Of a stretch of 21,997 nt of DNA, positions 1 through 7,228 are shown piece by piece; position 1 is the first letter of the stretch; each line of letters starts with the position of its first letter. A model generated the notes under the pieces. That model was not told the DNA's origin. It saw only the letters and a list, made by a program, of their open reading frames with translations, and did no database searches. The DNA lies in IMG/VR virus record IMGVR_UViG_3300018428_000220, positions 1 through 21,997 of that record; one strand, written 5' to 3'. Source of the DNA: a virus. The position numbers and the translations under genes were made by a program.

Positions 1-1538
1 ATAGAAGCAGTGAGAGGTAGTTCTGAAGTAGCAGAATTTATAAAAGATAGTCTAGCACTAGATAAATTATTTAAGCTTCCATCGCTAAGAACGATTGTGT
101 TATCTGTAAGACTTGTTGAAGTCTTAAGTGTGGGAAGCCCTCTAAATCCGAAAGGTAGGGCTTCTTTTGGAATTTGTCTATCTTCCACTGCAGCGTTCAT
201 AACAATTCTAACGTAAGCTGATCTATTTGGTCTCTTTCCTGTTACATTTAAACGTCTTTCAGATTCAGTCTCTGCATCAAAATTATAGTAAGCCTTAAGA
301 TCACCTATCTTAGTTCCGACATAATTTTCGTCTCCTGGATTTAATGTACAGAGAGAAAATTGCTCCAGAATCTTAAGATCTGTATCTGTGTCATAAAAAT
401 CTCTAACTAGAACTGTGAATGTTCCATAAGGATCTTTTGGATTTGTTGATTTTCTAAGATTAGAAATTGAAATCTTTACTTTTCTATTGCCAGCTATTCC
501 ATCATCAAGCGCTTCAAAGTGGAATAAATCATATTCTTTTTCTCCAAATGGTTGGGAGATAAAAGATGTTGATCTTGCTGTCTGATATCTAGTGTTGAAA
601 GATCCAAAAAGCTGTGTAAAAGTAGTCCCAGACCCTCCGGCGCCGGCGTTTGTATTGCTAGATCCGGATAAGATTGCAACTGTTGCATTAGATCCATCAG
701 ATTTAACTCTTGCTAGCTCATCTTCAACAGGAAAATCTGCGTAAAGATAGTGCTGCTCTTCATTAAATCTATCAGGGTTGGTATTCAGTATTTTCCCAAC
801 GTAGTGCTTGCTATCTGGATTAAGCGATGCAGTGTAAATCTTGATACCTGAAAAAGCTTCATCACTTGAAAAGTTAGAACCGGCTGCAGAAGAAAGAACA
901 AGCTTGAACATTCCTTGTTCTGTAGTTCCGTCATATGATCTTACCTTAGCAGTGTCACCTGATGTAGAAGTTCCTGCATAAAATCCATTATGATCTAAAA
1001 CTTCGAATCTTGATCCGCTAGGTGTCATAAGCATTGCTCTTATGAGATGTACATCTGACGCTGCATCGACAGAACTGTTGTCAGAAAACACTGGCATACC
1101 GTAAGCTTCGTTAGCTGTAGGATCATGCTTTGCAGCAAGAAACTGGACAACGCCGTTAAATCTGCCTTCTCCAGAAACGCTAGATCTTGAAGAAGCAGCT
1201 AGTAAAAATCCTGCGTTTTTAACTGTTCCTGCCGTTTGGGTATTTGATATATCTGTGGTGGTACTGTTAGCTCCTGCGCCTAAAACTCTTACATAAGTAA
1301 GTGCAGTTCTGTTCTTAAGCCACTCGTTTGCTGCATAAGTTCCAAATTTTTCCGGATCTAGAGATCCAAATTTATTTTCAAAATCTAAAAATGACCCGAC
1401 TGTAACAGGAACAAAAGCGGGTCCTTTTTGCGCAGTTCCGATAACTCCCGCAGGAACGCCAACAATTTCCGTTGTTCTTTGAGTTAGATCAATTTCACGC
1501 TCAAAAAAGCCCGGAGATCTGAAAGTTTGTTCTGCCAT
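1..1538 (-). CDS. gp18: Tail sheath protein gp18-like (C-terminus beyond window)
   Basis: Contractile tail sheath subunit, which polymerises around the tail tube and contracts to drive DNA delivery. The frame is open from an ATG at 1538 to the left edge (512 codons), so the C-terminal part is missing. The start is fixed by an AGGAG Shine-Dalgarno seven bases upstream. The N-terminus reads MAEQTFRSPGFFEREIDLTQ, followed by a VPAGVIGTAQKGPAFVPVTV segment and then SFLDFENKFG, the typical opening of T4-type sheath proteins. The middle is Ser/Gly/Thr-rich, as expected for the variable outer domains. It is the last of the gp13-gp14-gp15-gp18 series here, 60 bases after gp15 in genome position but downstream in transcription. 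A TATAAT box lies just upstream, so it may be transcribed separately as well as by read-through. Identity rests on N-terminal motifs and context. Confidence 0.9.
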   Translation of the reverse strand, partial: MAEQTFRSPGFFEREIDLTQRTTEIVGVPAGVIGTAQKGPAFVPVTVGSFLDFENKFGSLDPEKFGTYAANEWLKNRTALTYVRVLGAGANSTTTDISNTQTAGTVKNAGFLLAASSRSSVSGEGRFNGVVQFLAAKHDPTANEAYGMPVFSDNSSVDAASDVHLIRAMLMTPSGSRFEVLDHNGFYAGTSTSGDTAKVRSYDGTTEQGMFKLVLSSAAGSNFSSDEAFSGIKIYTASLNPDSKHYVGKILNTNPDRFNEEQHYLYADFPVEDELARVKSDGSNATVAILSGSSNTNAGAGGSGTTFTQLFGSFNTRYQTARSTSFISQPFGEKEYDLFHFEALDDGIAGNRKVKISISNLRKSTNPKDPYGTFTVLVRDFYDTDTDLKILEQFSLCTLNPGDENYVGTKIGDLKAYYNFDAETESERRLNVTGKRPNRSAYVRIVMNAAVEDRQIPKEALPFGFRGLPTLKTSTSLTDNTIVLSDGSLNNLSSARLSFINSATSELPLTAS

Positions 1539-1559
1539 CAATTACTCCTAAAAATTCCT

Positions 1560-1565
1560 ATTATA
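1560..1565 (-). promoter_or_regulatory. Possible promoter -10 box for tail sheath gene
   Basis: In the 60-base gap between gp15 and gp18 the minus strand carries an exact TATAAT. It lies 21 bases before the sheath ATG, which would give a very short leader that still contains the AGGAG ribosome site. No good -35 hexamer is seen at normal spacing, so this is a weak promoter candidate or one needing a phage factor. Confidence 0.3.
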
Positions 1566-1598
1566 ACTATGTTTGTCTTTGCTAAACATCTATTTTAA

Positions 1599-2801
1599 TT
1601 ATGACTCAATTCTCTCAATTTCTTCAATAATCTCAGAAGAAGCAACAGTTTCTCCGGCCCTCTGATTTCTAGTTCTTATCTTTGAAAATTCTGTTTTTGT
1701 TGATTTTGTAAAGGGATTTATTATAGTATTTTGTATAATTTCTCTTGATTCTCCTCTCACTAACTCGTGCTCTTTAATGTTTGTAAGATCTTCAAGAACA
1801 TGCCTTTTTACAGTTTCTCCCTTTCTTTCAGGTTGATAGTTAATAGATTCAGCATCACCACTATATACTCCAAAACTCAAGTTAGGAGCCGAAACATAGC
1901 TTCTTACCATTTTTGGCATACCGGGATGTTTAGGGTTTAATATGTAACCTGGAATAGTCACAGAAAACGTGTGTTTAATAATTCTTTCATCTTCTGTAAA
2001 ATTATCTAAATTTGTACCAGAATTTGAAAATGGGCCTGAAAAGAAAGCTACTAATTCATAGCCTCCCATTGTCACAATAGGAATTTCTTCTCCCTGCCCA
2101 GTAAAATTTACGAGAAGCGTTTCAAGCATTTGATTTGATTGCTGCATATACTGCGTCCAAAAAACAATGTCATAAGTAACAGCAACAAATTCGGGATATG
2201 GAACCTGTATTACTTCAAATATATTTGTCCCTAACTGCTCACCTAGACTTACTTTTGCGCCAGCAGAAAATTGTATGTTTGCATTTTCTCTTCTTGTTGA
2301 AATTGTATCAGGTTTTACGCCAAAACCCGGAGCTGGTGTATTTGAAAGAAAGTGTCTTTGAGAAGAAACATTATCTTGATGTTTAATACCTTGTTTGTTA
2401 ATAATGTTTTGATATTTTCTGTCTCTTTCACTTAATCTATATTTAATAACATAATTTTCTTGTTCTCTAAAAGCAATTGCAGTTTTTTTATTTGATTGAG
2501 ACGGTGAGAAATCAATATTTTGTCGCATAATAGAAATCAAAGGCAAAATTAAAGTGTTTTCTCTATCTCTAATTGGGTTTTTTCTTCTAGTTAGCGCAAA
2601 TCTTTCACCTGATGCAAAAATAACCGGTACTTTTTGAAGTGTACCTTTGTGTTTAACTTCAAAAGAAAGTTTTTTGTCAAATAGCTCAAAGATGGCTCTA
2701 TCAATATCTTCAATTCCAATAGAAGGGATGTCAAAATCTTCAGGCGCATTATTGCCGTCAAAATCTTTTATAACTTTTTCACCTTTAATTTGATGTCCCA
2801 T
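1599..2801 (-). CDS. gp15: Tail sheath stabiliser / tail completion protein, gp15-like
   Basis: Probable counterpart of T4 gp15, which caps the finished tail, holds the last sheath ring and joins tail to neck. It has 400 residues, longer than T4 gp15 (about 270). The segment KVPVIFASGERF near residue 57 matches the KVP-x-x-YAS-x-E-x-F block I recall from gp15. A later stretch, VTYDIVFWTQYMQQSNQMLE, matches the gp15 segment where a beta strand leads into a helix describing the 'TRY' region, and it is followed by a second beta-rich block ending in GYILNPKHPG. The C-terminal 90 residues are charged and low in recognisable structure. It starts two bases after the gp14 stop and sits between gp14 and gp18, the position expected for gp15. 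The match is by remembered motifs and position, not by alignment. Confidence 0.72.
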   Translation of the reverse strand: MGHQIKGEKVIKDFDGNNAPEDFDIPSIGIEDIDRAIFELFDKKLSFEVKHKGTLQKVPVIFASGERFALTRRKNPIRDRENTLILPLISIMRQNIDFSPSQSNKKTAIAFREQENYVIKYRLSERDRKYQNIINKQGIKHQDNVSSQRHFLSNTPAPGFGVKPDTISTRRENANIQFSAGAKVSLGEQLGTNIFEVIQVPYPEFVAVTYDIVFWTQYMQQSNQMLETLLVNFTGQGEEIPIVTMGGYELVAFFSGPFSNSGTNLDNFTEDERIIKHTFSVTIPGYILNPKHPGMPKMVRSYVSAPNLSFGVYSGDAESINYQPERKGETVKRHVLEDLTNIKEHELVRGESREIIQNTIINPFTKSTKTEFSKIRTRNQRAGETVASSEIIEEIERIES

Positions 2802-2803
2802 AA

Positions 2804-3475
2804 TTAATCTCCGCCTTCATCATAAAAAGACGATCCTACACTTCTAGGGTCACCTTTAGGAGAAACTTCTTTTGGACCGGTTATTGGATCTTCTAAAACA
2901 CCATTTTCTCTTAGTTGTCTAACATCTCCAGTTTCTCCAAGTCTATTTTTATCAAAACCTCTCTGCTGAACAAAAGTCTCCTGAACAGCATCAGCATCTG
3001 AGTAAGCTTCTGAGGTTGGTCCAAATATTTTTGCAAGAAATTGACCTTTTCTAGATTGTTTCCCTGTAATTGTAATATAACTCTTATGCTCAATTTGACC
3101 AAAAATTGTGTTTGTAGCAGGTCCTTTAATTACTTCAAAAAATGTAGACCCATAAGAGAAAAAATCTCCTTCTAAAACTTCAATACCTTTATCAAGAAGA
3201 TCTCTTGATTGAACGTAAGCTTCAACTGTGTAGTATTCTTCAGAACCAAATCGGTTTGTTCTAATTTCTTGAGGCTGATATTTAACTAAGCAGTCTATTT
3301 CTATTGGGTTTTCGAAAACTTTGTCAGGAGACTCTTCGTACACATCATGAACTTTTGACTTAACTTCTGATATTGGAAAATAGTAAATTTTTTGTCCAAC
3401 TACATCTTTGACTAATTCTTTTGCGGTGTCATTAATAAAATTAATCTCTCTTGGCGTTATAAAAAATCTTCCCAT
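2804..3475 (-). CDS. gp14: Neck protein gp14-like
   Basis: Likely neck protein equivalent to T4 gp14, which with gp13 forms the head-to-tail connector above the portal. It has 223 residues against about 256 in T4. Features that fit are the early QKIYYFPISEV segment (T4 has a similar CYYVPRE), an acidic stretch mentioning DVYEESPDKVFENP (T4 has a gene-14 'FGEDLKNKF' block), and LEGDFFSYGSTFFEVIKG (T4: EGDLIYFPMDNSLFEI). The C-terminal third is polar and probably flexible. It is packed between gp13, three bases upstream, and gp15, two bases downstream, which implies one transcript and coupled translation. Assignment comes from these short similarities plus gene order. Confidence 0.75.
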   Translation of the reverse strand: MGRFFITPREINFINDTAKELVKDVVGQKIYYFPISEVKSKVHDVYEESPDKVFENPIEIDCLVKYQPQEIRTNRFGSEEYYTVEAYVQSRDLLDKGIEVLEGDFFSYGSTFFEVIKGPATNTIFGQIEHKSYITITGKQSRKGQFLAKIFGPTSEAYSDADAVQETFVQQRGFDKNRLGETGDVRQLRENGVLEDPITGPKEVSPKGDPRSVGSSFYDEGGD

Positions 3476-3478
3476 ACG

Positions 3479-4633
3479 TCACCCCATGAATATTGCTTTG
3501 CCAATAGGCATTGGTATATAACGCAACTGTTTGTTCATCTGCTCAGCTCTGGTTGATTGTATTTCTATTAGCTTGTCATAAGTCATTGTATCAAGCATTT
3601 CTTTTAACTGTGTCTTGAGATCTTTTTGATCTTCTCTTCCTTGACTAATTAAATCACCACCGTTGAGAGAAACATCACCACCGGGTATTGGAATATTTCC
3701 AAACTTAGATCTGATTAATCCTAATTGCTCTTTAGAAAGTGCTAGTGTAAACTGTCTAATCCACTGCTTACCAATTGAATTAATTCTTGAATATGTTAAA
3801 TTTCCAAAAGGAAGATTAGACATATTTGAAACGCCGTGTATCATTTCATCTTTGTACGATGGATCCATAGGATCAGCATACTGCCTAATTCTAACCCATA
3901 ACTTCTTGCTATCAGACGTGGGTGTAGGAAATATTCTTAGTTTTGTTCCAGAAACTTCATACGAATAATTTGACCTTCTAACTCTATTTGAAAGATCTAA
4001 CTGACCAGCGCGAAGAATATCTTCAAAAACAGGTAACACGTAAAATATTGTTTCTGGAGTAAAAGACTCAAAGCTAAACTCGTTATTTAAATAATTGATA
4101 GCAGATGTTGTATCAAAAAATCTGTAAGCAGCTTGCGGATTAAAGTGGAACATTTCTACAATCTTAAGCTTTCCTTTTGTATTATCAAACAATGCAGATC
4201 CTCCTGCATCTTTAAGCTCTGTGTATAGATCATAATCTTGTCTACCCATTTCAAGCTGAATAGACCCGGATAGGGTGTTATAAGATCCTCCCACTCCTGC
4301 TTCCATTGCATAAGGTTCTGCAAATCTTGTTAAATATTCTAAGTTGTCACGAACATATTTTTCTTCAGCACCGGTCATGCTTCCAGTAGCATAACCAAGA
4401 AAGTTTACCAATTGTGACTTTGCTTGATACTGATTTAAAATTGAGCTGTACTCTAGAGAAGCTTCTTCCATGTTTCCCCAGACTTGCTTTTTTGTTAATT
4501 CAACGCTAAGAATGTCATCACCCAGCTTTCTCTTAACAAAAGTCACCATCTGATCAGCCTCAGTTATGAAGTCTGAGTCTGAATCAAAGATGCCAAATGG
4601 TGTGGGTGAAGTCACTTCAGAAAAATTAGCCAC
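3479..4633 (-). CDS. gp13: Neck protein gp13-like
   Basis: Likely head-completion/neck protein equivalent to T4 gp13. It has 384 residues, somewhat longer than T4 gp13 (about 310). Near residues 28-60 it has MVTFVKRKLGDDILSVELT, then a helical KQVWGNMEEASLEYSSILNQ, the helix-rich pattern seen at the start of gp13 proteins in cyanophage-type T4 relatives. The central part is aromatic-rich and the C-terminal quarter helical, ending in MPIGKAIFMG. The start is GTG, chosen because a GGAG ribosome site lies at the right distance. It opens the gp13-gp14-gp15 set, 60 bases after the preceding small gene, with a sigma70-like promoter in that gap. No catalytic role is expected. Confidence 0.75.
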   Translation of the reverse strand: MANFSEVTSPTPFGIFDSDSDFITEADQMVTFVKRKLGDDILSVELTKKQVWGNMEEASLEYSSILNQYQAKSQLVNFLGYATGSMTGAEEKYVRDNLEYLTRFAEPYAMEAGVGGSYNTLSGSIQLEMGRQDYDLYTELKDAGGSALFDNTKGKLKIVEMFHFNPQAAYRFFDTTSAINYLNNEFSFESFTPETIFYVLPVFEDILRAGQLDLSNRVRRSNYSYEVSGTKLRIFPTPTSDSKKLWVRIRQYADPMDPSYKDEMIHGVSNMSNLPFGNLTYSRINSIGKQWIRQFTLALSKEQLGLIRSKFGNIPIPGGDVSLNGGDLISQGREDQKDLKTQLKEMLDTMTYDKLIEIQSTRAEQMNKQLRYIPMPIGKAIFMG

Positions 4634-4661
4634 AGAAGTCTCCGAACAGAATTGGTCCTAA

Positions 4662-4690
4662 TATATATTCTCGAGAGTTCTGATTGACAA
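4662..4690 (-). promoter_or_regulatory. Sigma70-like promoter before gp13
   Basis: The minus strand carries TTGTCA (4690-4685), a 17-base spacer, and TATATA (4667-4662). Transcription would begin near 4655, about 20 bases before the GTG start of gp13. One mismatch from the -35 consensus and two from the -10 consensus with ideal spacing make this the best bacterial-type promoter in the window. It would drive the neck and sheath genes. It is found by eye only. Confidence 0.45.
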
Positions 4691-4693
4691 AAA

Positions 4694-5101
4694 TTATCCG
4701 ACTCCCTCAAAACCATTTGATGCAGTCAAAATTGGAAACTGATCTTTATCAATTGCTGTGTATCCTGCTGCGACACTAAAAGGTAGACTATTGTGTGAAG
4801 CTGATAGGAAAATTTTAGTACATTTAACTTCAAGTCGCATTGTCTGCTCTCCAGCATGAAGAGTATAAAAATTACTATTTTTTACTTTAAATGCGTTTTC
4901 TGAAAAAGCGATAGATAGATTTTTGTTTGTGCCACCGGCGGGCTCGTTGTTGTGAACACAAATCCACCTAGTGACACCTGGAAACTCAATTTCTCTTGTG
5001 CTGCCTGCAGGTGTAATAATGGAGCTGGTCAAATAAGGCCAACTACTAACTTGATATTCGGGTACAAACCCTAGTCCTGGTTTCGGATTGTTTAAGCTCA
5101 T
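4694..5101 (-). CDS. Beta-rich small protein, possible virion protein
   Basis: Unrecognised protein of 135 residues. It begins MSLNNPKPGLGFVPEYQVSS after a GGAG ribosome site and is eight bases from the stop of the cysteine-rich gene upstream. The sequence alternates short hydrophobic strands with Gly/Pro/Asn turns and lacks membrane segments or long helices, which suggests a beta sandwich. Phrases such as REIEFPGVTRWICVHNNEPA are in the style of decoration or fibre-associated proteins. It sits directly before the neck genes, so a role on the virion surface is reasonable. That role is inferred from composition and context. Confidence 0.7.
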   Translation of the reverse strand: MSLNNPKPGLGFVPEYQVSSWPYLTSSIITPAGSTREIEFPGVTRWICVHNNEPAGGTNKNLSIAFSENAFKVKNSNFYTLHAGEQTMRLEVKCTKIFLSASHNSLPFSVAAGYTAIDKDQFPILTASNGFEGVG

Positions 5102-5109
5102 TTTTTCTC

Positions 5110-5538
5110 CTACTTATCTGATTTTTCTTGCCAGTCTTTTGATATGCTATCTTTAGTTATTGGTCCACCTCTTGCCCATGTTGTGCAAGTTCTAGCTGAG
5201 TGGCACTTAAAGTGATGCATCCAACAATAACCTAATTCACCGTCTTTATCTGAAACTTCGCCAGGCATGCACTCTTTCATTCTCGGACTGACATCAAAAG
5301 CAACACAGTTTCCGCATAAAGACTTTTTAGCAGCACGCTCAGATGTTTCCCATTTTTTAGCAACTTTTTTCCAGTAGTCACCAGGTTCATCTATGTTTAG
5401 TGGACCATACATAAACTTTTTAATAGTGCTATCTCTATTTTTTGTGTTTAATTCTACATCACCAGCAGCTGCAGGACAAGCTAGGCCCTCGACTGCTTCT
5501 TTGAGAAATTTTCTCCACCCTTCCATTATAAGTTTCAT
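5110..5538 (-). CDS. Cysteine-rich probable metal or Fe-S binding protein
   Basis: Small protein of 142 residues with a dense cysteine block in its second half. Cysteines lie at 75, 78, 90, 105, 112 and 118 (spacing C-x2-C-x11-C-x14-C-x6-C-x5-C), with an extra one at 21 and histidines at 108, 109 and 113. The first four cysteines have spacing similar to high-potential iron-sulfur proteins (C-x2-C-x~16-C-x~13-C), but zinc binding is equally possible. No redox partner is encoded nearby. The N-terminus MKLIMEGWRKFLKEA is a short amphipathic helix like those on several small proteins here. The ATG overlaps the previous stop (ATGA) and has a GGAG site ten bases upstream; a second Met at residue 5 is a less likely start. 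No Sec-type signal peptide is evident. Confidence 0.8.
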   Translation of the reverse strand: MKLIMEGWRKFLKEAVEGLACPAAAGDVELNTKNRDSTIKKFMYGPLNIDEPGDYWKKVAKKWETSERAAKKSLCGNCVAFDVSPRMKECMPGEVSDKDGELGYCWMHHFKCHSARTCTTWARGGPITKDSISKDWQEKSDK

Positions 5539-5729
5539 TTCTTATATCTCCTTTCGCTTATGGGCTGATCTTCTTCTTGAACACCGTGTGCTTCATGAAC
5601 TTCTTTAATATCGTCTGAATCTTTTACTTTTTCTAATAATCTTGCTGGCACGTTTGTCTCAATAGATCCGTCAGGCCATTCGATGTCATAAATACTAATA
5701 TTGCCCTGCTTGTCGAGAGAATGCCACAA
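5535..5729 (-). CDS. Small SH3-like ORF, in frame with upstream gene after a single UGA
   Basis: Open frame of 64 codons from a TTG at 5729. The product reads like a small beta-barrel domain (NISIYDIEWPDGSIETNVPA), a pattern common in small phage proteins. It has no good start: the TTG has only a weak ribosome site, and the domain seems to begin further upstream (KKGSSLNEVGYVLWHS). That upstream part is open in the same frame right back to the UGA ending the 6092-5781 gene, with no ATG or GTG between. Its stop overlaps the ATG of the cysteine-rich gene, which supports its being translated. It may be reached by UGA read-through, by re-initiation at a non-AUG codon just after the stop, or it may be a gene fragment created by a nonsense change. 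Confidence 0.5.
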   Translation of the reverse strand: MWHSLDKQGNISIYDIEWPDGSIETNVPARLLEKVKDSDDIKEVHEAHGVQEEDQPISERRYKK

Positions 5730-5749
5730 AACATATCCAACTTCGTTTA

Positions 5750-5786
5750 AGGAAGAACCCTTCTTCCGAACGTGAGTCAGTCACGT
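5750..5786 (-). repeat. Two tandem inverted repeats around a UGA stop
   Basis: On the minus strand ACGTGA-CTGAC-TCACGT (5786-5770) is a perfect 6-bp stem that contains the UGA at 5783-5781. Immediately after it GGAAGAA-GGG-TTCTTCC (5767-5751) is a perfect 7-bp stem. Neither is followed by a U-tract, so they do not look like an intrinsic terminator. Their position between two in-frame ORFs suggests an effect on termination or re-initiation. Confidence 0.5.
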
Positions 5787-6092
5787 GTGCCCAATAATAT
5801 CATCATAAGCCTTGTCTTGCTTTGCATGTGGAATTAAATCAACTCCGTAGTCATGATCCTTAGCAAAACTTAGACGCTCTTGCTCTTCTTCAAGTGCCTT
5901 GTTTCGCTCAACTGCGCGCAGCTGGCGCAATGCTTTTTCACGTGACATTGGCTTTTTAGAAAGCGCGCGTCTCGTCTTTCTTCCTTTTTGCGGATTCTTT
6001 GGATAGACCTTGTAACCGCCTTTGACCTTTCTTATTTCCTCATCCACAAGTGAGGCAATGATTTCCTTTAAAAGGGCTGCTGAGACCTTCAC
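5781..6092 (-). CDS. Small basic protein of unknown function
   Basis: Protein of 103 residues that I do not recognise. It begins from a GTG with AGGAG six bases upstream. The first 25 residues (MKVSAALLKEIIASLVDEEI) form an amphipathic helix of the L-x-x-IIxxx-xxEE type also seen on other small proteins here. A strongly basic stretch follows (YKVYPKNPQKGRKTRRALSK), then a charged helix (KALRQLRAVERNKALEEEQE) and a short tail ending DDIIGHT. The basic part could bind nucleic acid. The frame continues past the UGA stop for another 80 codons (to 5535), so an extended product is possible. The N-terminal helix may be a capsid-targeting sequence, which is inference. Confidence 0.7.
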   Translation of the reverse strand: MKVSAALLKEIIASLVDEEIRKVKGGYKVYPKNPQKGRKTRRALSKKPMSREKALRQLRAVERNKALEEEQERLSFAKDHDYGVDLIPHAKQDKAYDDIIGHT

Positions 6093-6157
6093 AGATGACT
6101 CCTGTTGAACATTGTTTGCTTTCTAATATAGATAGGTGTTTTGAGTTTAAAGTGTCT

Positions 6158-6193
6158 TAGAAACAAAACAGGCAGCCCTAAAAAGAGCTGCCT
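6158..6193 (-). terminator. Probable intrinsic terminator
   Basis: Minus strand reads AGGCAGC, a loop of about ten bases, then GCTGCCT, followed by GTTTTGTTT. The 7-bp GC-rich stem with a U-rich tail lies 24 bases after the stop of the small virion-like gene (6480-6217). The tail is interrupted by G, so termination may be partial. Confidence 0.6.
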
Positions 6194-6216
6194 GAAATTG
6201 GTTTTTAAGTTTAAAA

Positions 6217-6480
6217 TTAGCTCTGTGTTCCTACAATTGCCCCGTCGCTGTCGGCAGTAGGCACAGCTGTGTGTATTCTTAAATCACCGGTTGAATCAAT
6301 AAAAAGATACCGAGTCTCTCCTGTAGGAGCTTGTAGTGAAATGTAAGAAGGCTTATTTGAACCGGTTCCACATTTTAAATCGATATGACCAGCTTCAGCT
6401 GAGCCTGAAACTGCTATATCAAAACCATCACCAGTTAGCTGGTGCAAACCTTTTGAGTCTGTTACTAATACTTTTGGCAT
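6217..6480 (-). CDS. Small beta-rich virion-type protein
   Basis: Protein of 87 residues starting MPKVLVTDSKGLHQLTGDGF. I place the start at 6480 because a GGAG site is six bases upstream; an upstream in-frame start at 6513 would add 11 basic residues without a better ribosome site. The C-terminal half, YLFIDSTGDLRIHTAVPTAD followed by GAIVGTQS, follows a pattern I recall from many small phage structural proteins ('LW-D-x-x-GxLRI...A-P-T...DG-xxVGTQ'), probably a beta-sandwich on head or tail surface. It is the last gene before a terminator. A decoration role is inferred, not shown. Confidence 0.75.
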   Translation of the reverse strand: MPKVLVTDSKGLHQLTGDGFDIAVSGSAEAGHIDLKCGTGSNKPSYISLQAPTGETRYLFIDSTGDLRIHTAVPTADSDGAIVGTQS

Positions 6481-6569
6481 AATTTTCTCCTTTTTGAGTT
6501 TACTTGTTCGCAAGATTCCGGCACGCTGGCGAGGTCAGCTTTATGCAATTGTACCGGGCCTAAGTATAA

Positions 6570-6827
6570 TTATAAATCTTCAACTAGTTTTTCTAATTTT
6601 TTATTAAAATCTTGTCTAGACATTTTTAAAGGCTTTTCTTTAATTCTTTCTTTTAAGTAGTGTACAATTTTATCAACACGTGGATCTGCTTCACCTGTTG
6701 GCTTTTTTCCTAATTCTTTTCTAAGAGCAGTAACCTCTTTTCTGAGAGCTGCGATATCACTTTCACATTTTGCACAGCACTCTGCTGCGGATGCTGCGGA
6801 TGCAGCTGCTGTCTTTTTAGTTGGCAT
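6570..6827 (-). CDS. Small coiled-coil protein
   Basis: Protein of 85 residues with no recognised family. An Ala-rich N-terminus with three clustered cysteines (AAECCAKCESD) leads into a heptad-like helix (IAALRKEVTALRKELGKK), a hinge and a second basic helical stretch ending KKLEKLVEDL. The cysteines could bind metal or form disulfides between coiled-coil partners. It starts from ATG with a GGAGGA site. It diverges from the plus-strand HExxH gene across 68 bases that hold a TATAAT (minus, 6869-6864). Confidence 0.7.
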   Translation of the reverse strand: MPTKKTAAASAASAAECCAKCESDIAALRKEVTALRKELGKKPTGEADPRVDKIVHYLKERIKEKPLKMSRQDFNKKLEKLVEDL

Positions 6828-6895
6828 TACTTCCTCCGATATTTGAAATGCTTCGTTATAAGTATTATATTAATCTCTTTTTTACCGGAGTAAAA
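6828..6895. promoter_or_regulatory. Divergent A+T-rich intergenic region
   Basis: This 68-base gap separates the only plus-strand gene from the minus-strand gene that starts at 6827. The minus strand has an exact TATAAT at 6869-6864. The plus strand has TATAAGTA at 6857-6864, one base from the T4 late promoter TATAAATA and 32 bases before the ATG. No -35 hexamers are clear on either strand. Both calls are tentative. Confidence 0.35.
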
Positions 6896-7228
6896 ATGAT
6901 CATCACGAACAGCAAGATACCGCAACTTATGTCAATTATCATAAACGTTTACGCCATTACACTTTGGCCATTTGTCTTTATTCGCGATGAAGGCAATGAA
7001 GATACCATCTGGCATGAAAAAATCCACCTGCGTCAACAGGTGGAGTTAGCAATTATTGGATTTTATCTTCTCTACGGAGCATTTTGGCTCTATAACTTTA
7101 TTAAGTTAAGAGATAAAGAAGCGGCATACTACGCAATTCCATTTGAAAAAGAAGCATATGCAGCTTCAAGTGGTGGCGAAACTTATCTTAGCAAGCGTCA
7201 AAACTACGCTTGGATTAACTTCCTGTAG
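6896..7228 (+). CDS. Small membrane protein with HExxH motif (putative zincin)
   Basis: The only convincing plus-strand gene. I choose the ATG at 6896 because CCGGAG lies five bases upstream; the frame extends further back to 6821 but that would overlap the opposite gene. The product has 110 residues. It has a hydrophobic segment at about 10-28, then WHEKIHLRQQ with H40-E41-x-x-H44, a second hydrophobic segment (about 50-70), and FEKEAYA (E84/E86), which could supply the third zinc ligand. This layout matches an uncharacterised family I recall from Bacteroidetes and phages (HEKIHxRQQ...SFEREAYAN). A membrane-embedded or membrane-attached metalloprotease is suggested but activity is unproven. 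Its 3' end overlaps the dUTPase gene tail-to-tail by 14 bases. Confidence 0.8.
   Translation: MIITNSKIPQLMSIIINVYAITLWPFVFIRDEGNEDTIWHEKIHLRQQVELAIIGFYLLYGAFWLYNFIKLRDKEAAYYAIPFEKEAYAASSGGETYLSKRQNYAWINFL

Noticed and set aside
10-697. Short ORFs at 10-216 (+) and 494-697 (-)
   Set aside because: Both fall inside the sheath frame, which is open from 1538 to the window edge with clear gp18 motifs.
2911-3102. Minus-strand ORF of 63 codons inside gp14
   Set aside because: Another-frame shadow of gp14 with no ribosome site.
5634-5735. ATG at 5735 in another frame as an alternative small gene
   Set aside because: It encodes only about 33 residues of unnatural composition; the 5729-5535 frame is far more protein-like.
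5733-5783. Selenocysteine insertion at the UGA between the two in-frame ORFs
   Set aside because: The downstream hairpin has a 3-base loop and no recognisable bacterial SECIS loop features; read-through or re-initiation is simpler.
6481-6513. Upstream start at 6513 for the small virion-type gene
   Set aside because: The added residues are encoded by the ribosome-site region itself, and the ATG at 6480 has ideal spacing.
6821-6895. Longer start for the plus-strand HExxH gene
   Set aside because: It would overlap the opposite gene's start and lacks a ribosome site; the ATG at 6896 has CCGGAG upstream.
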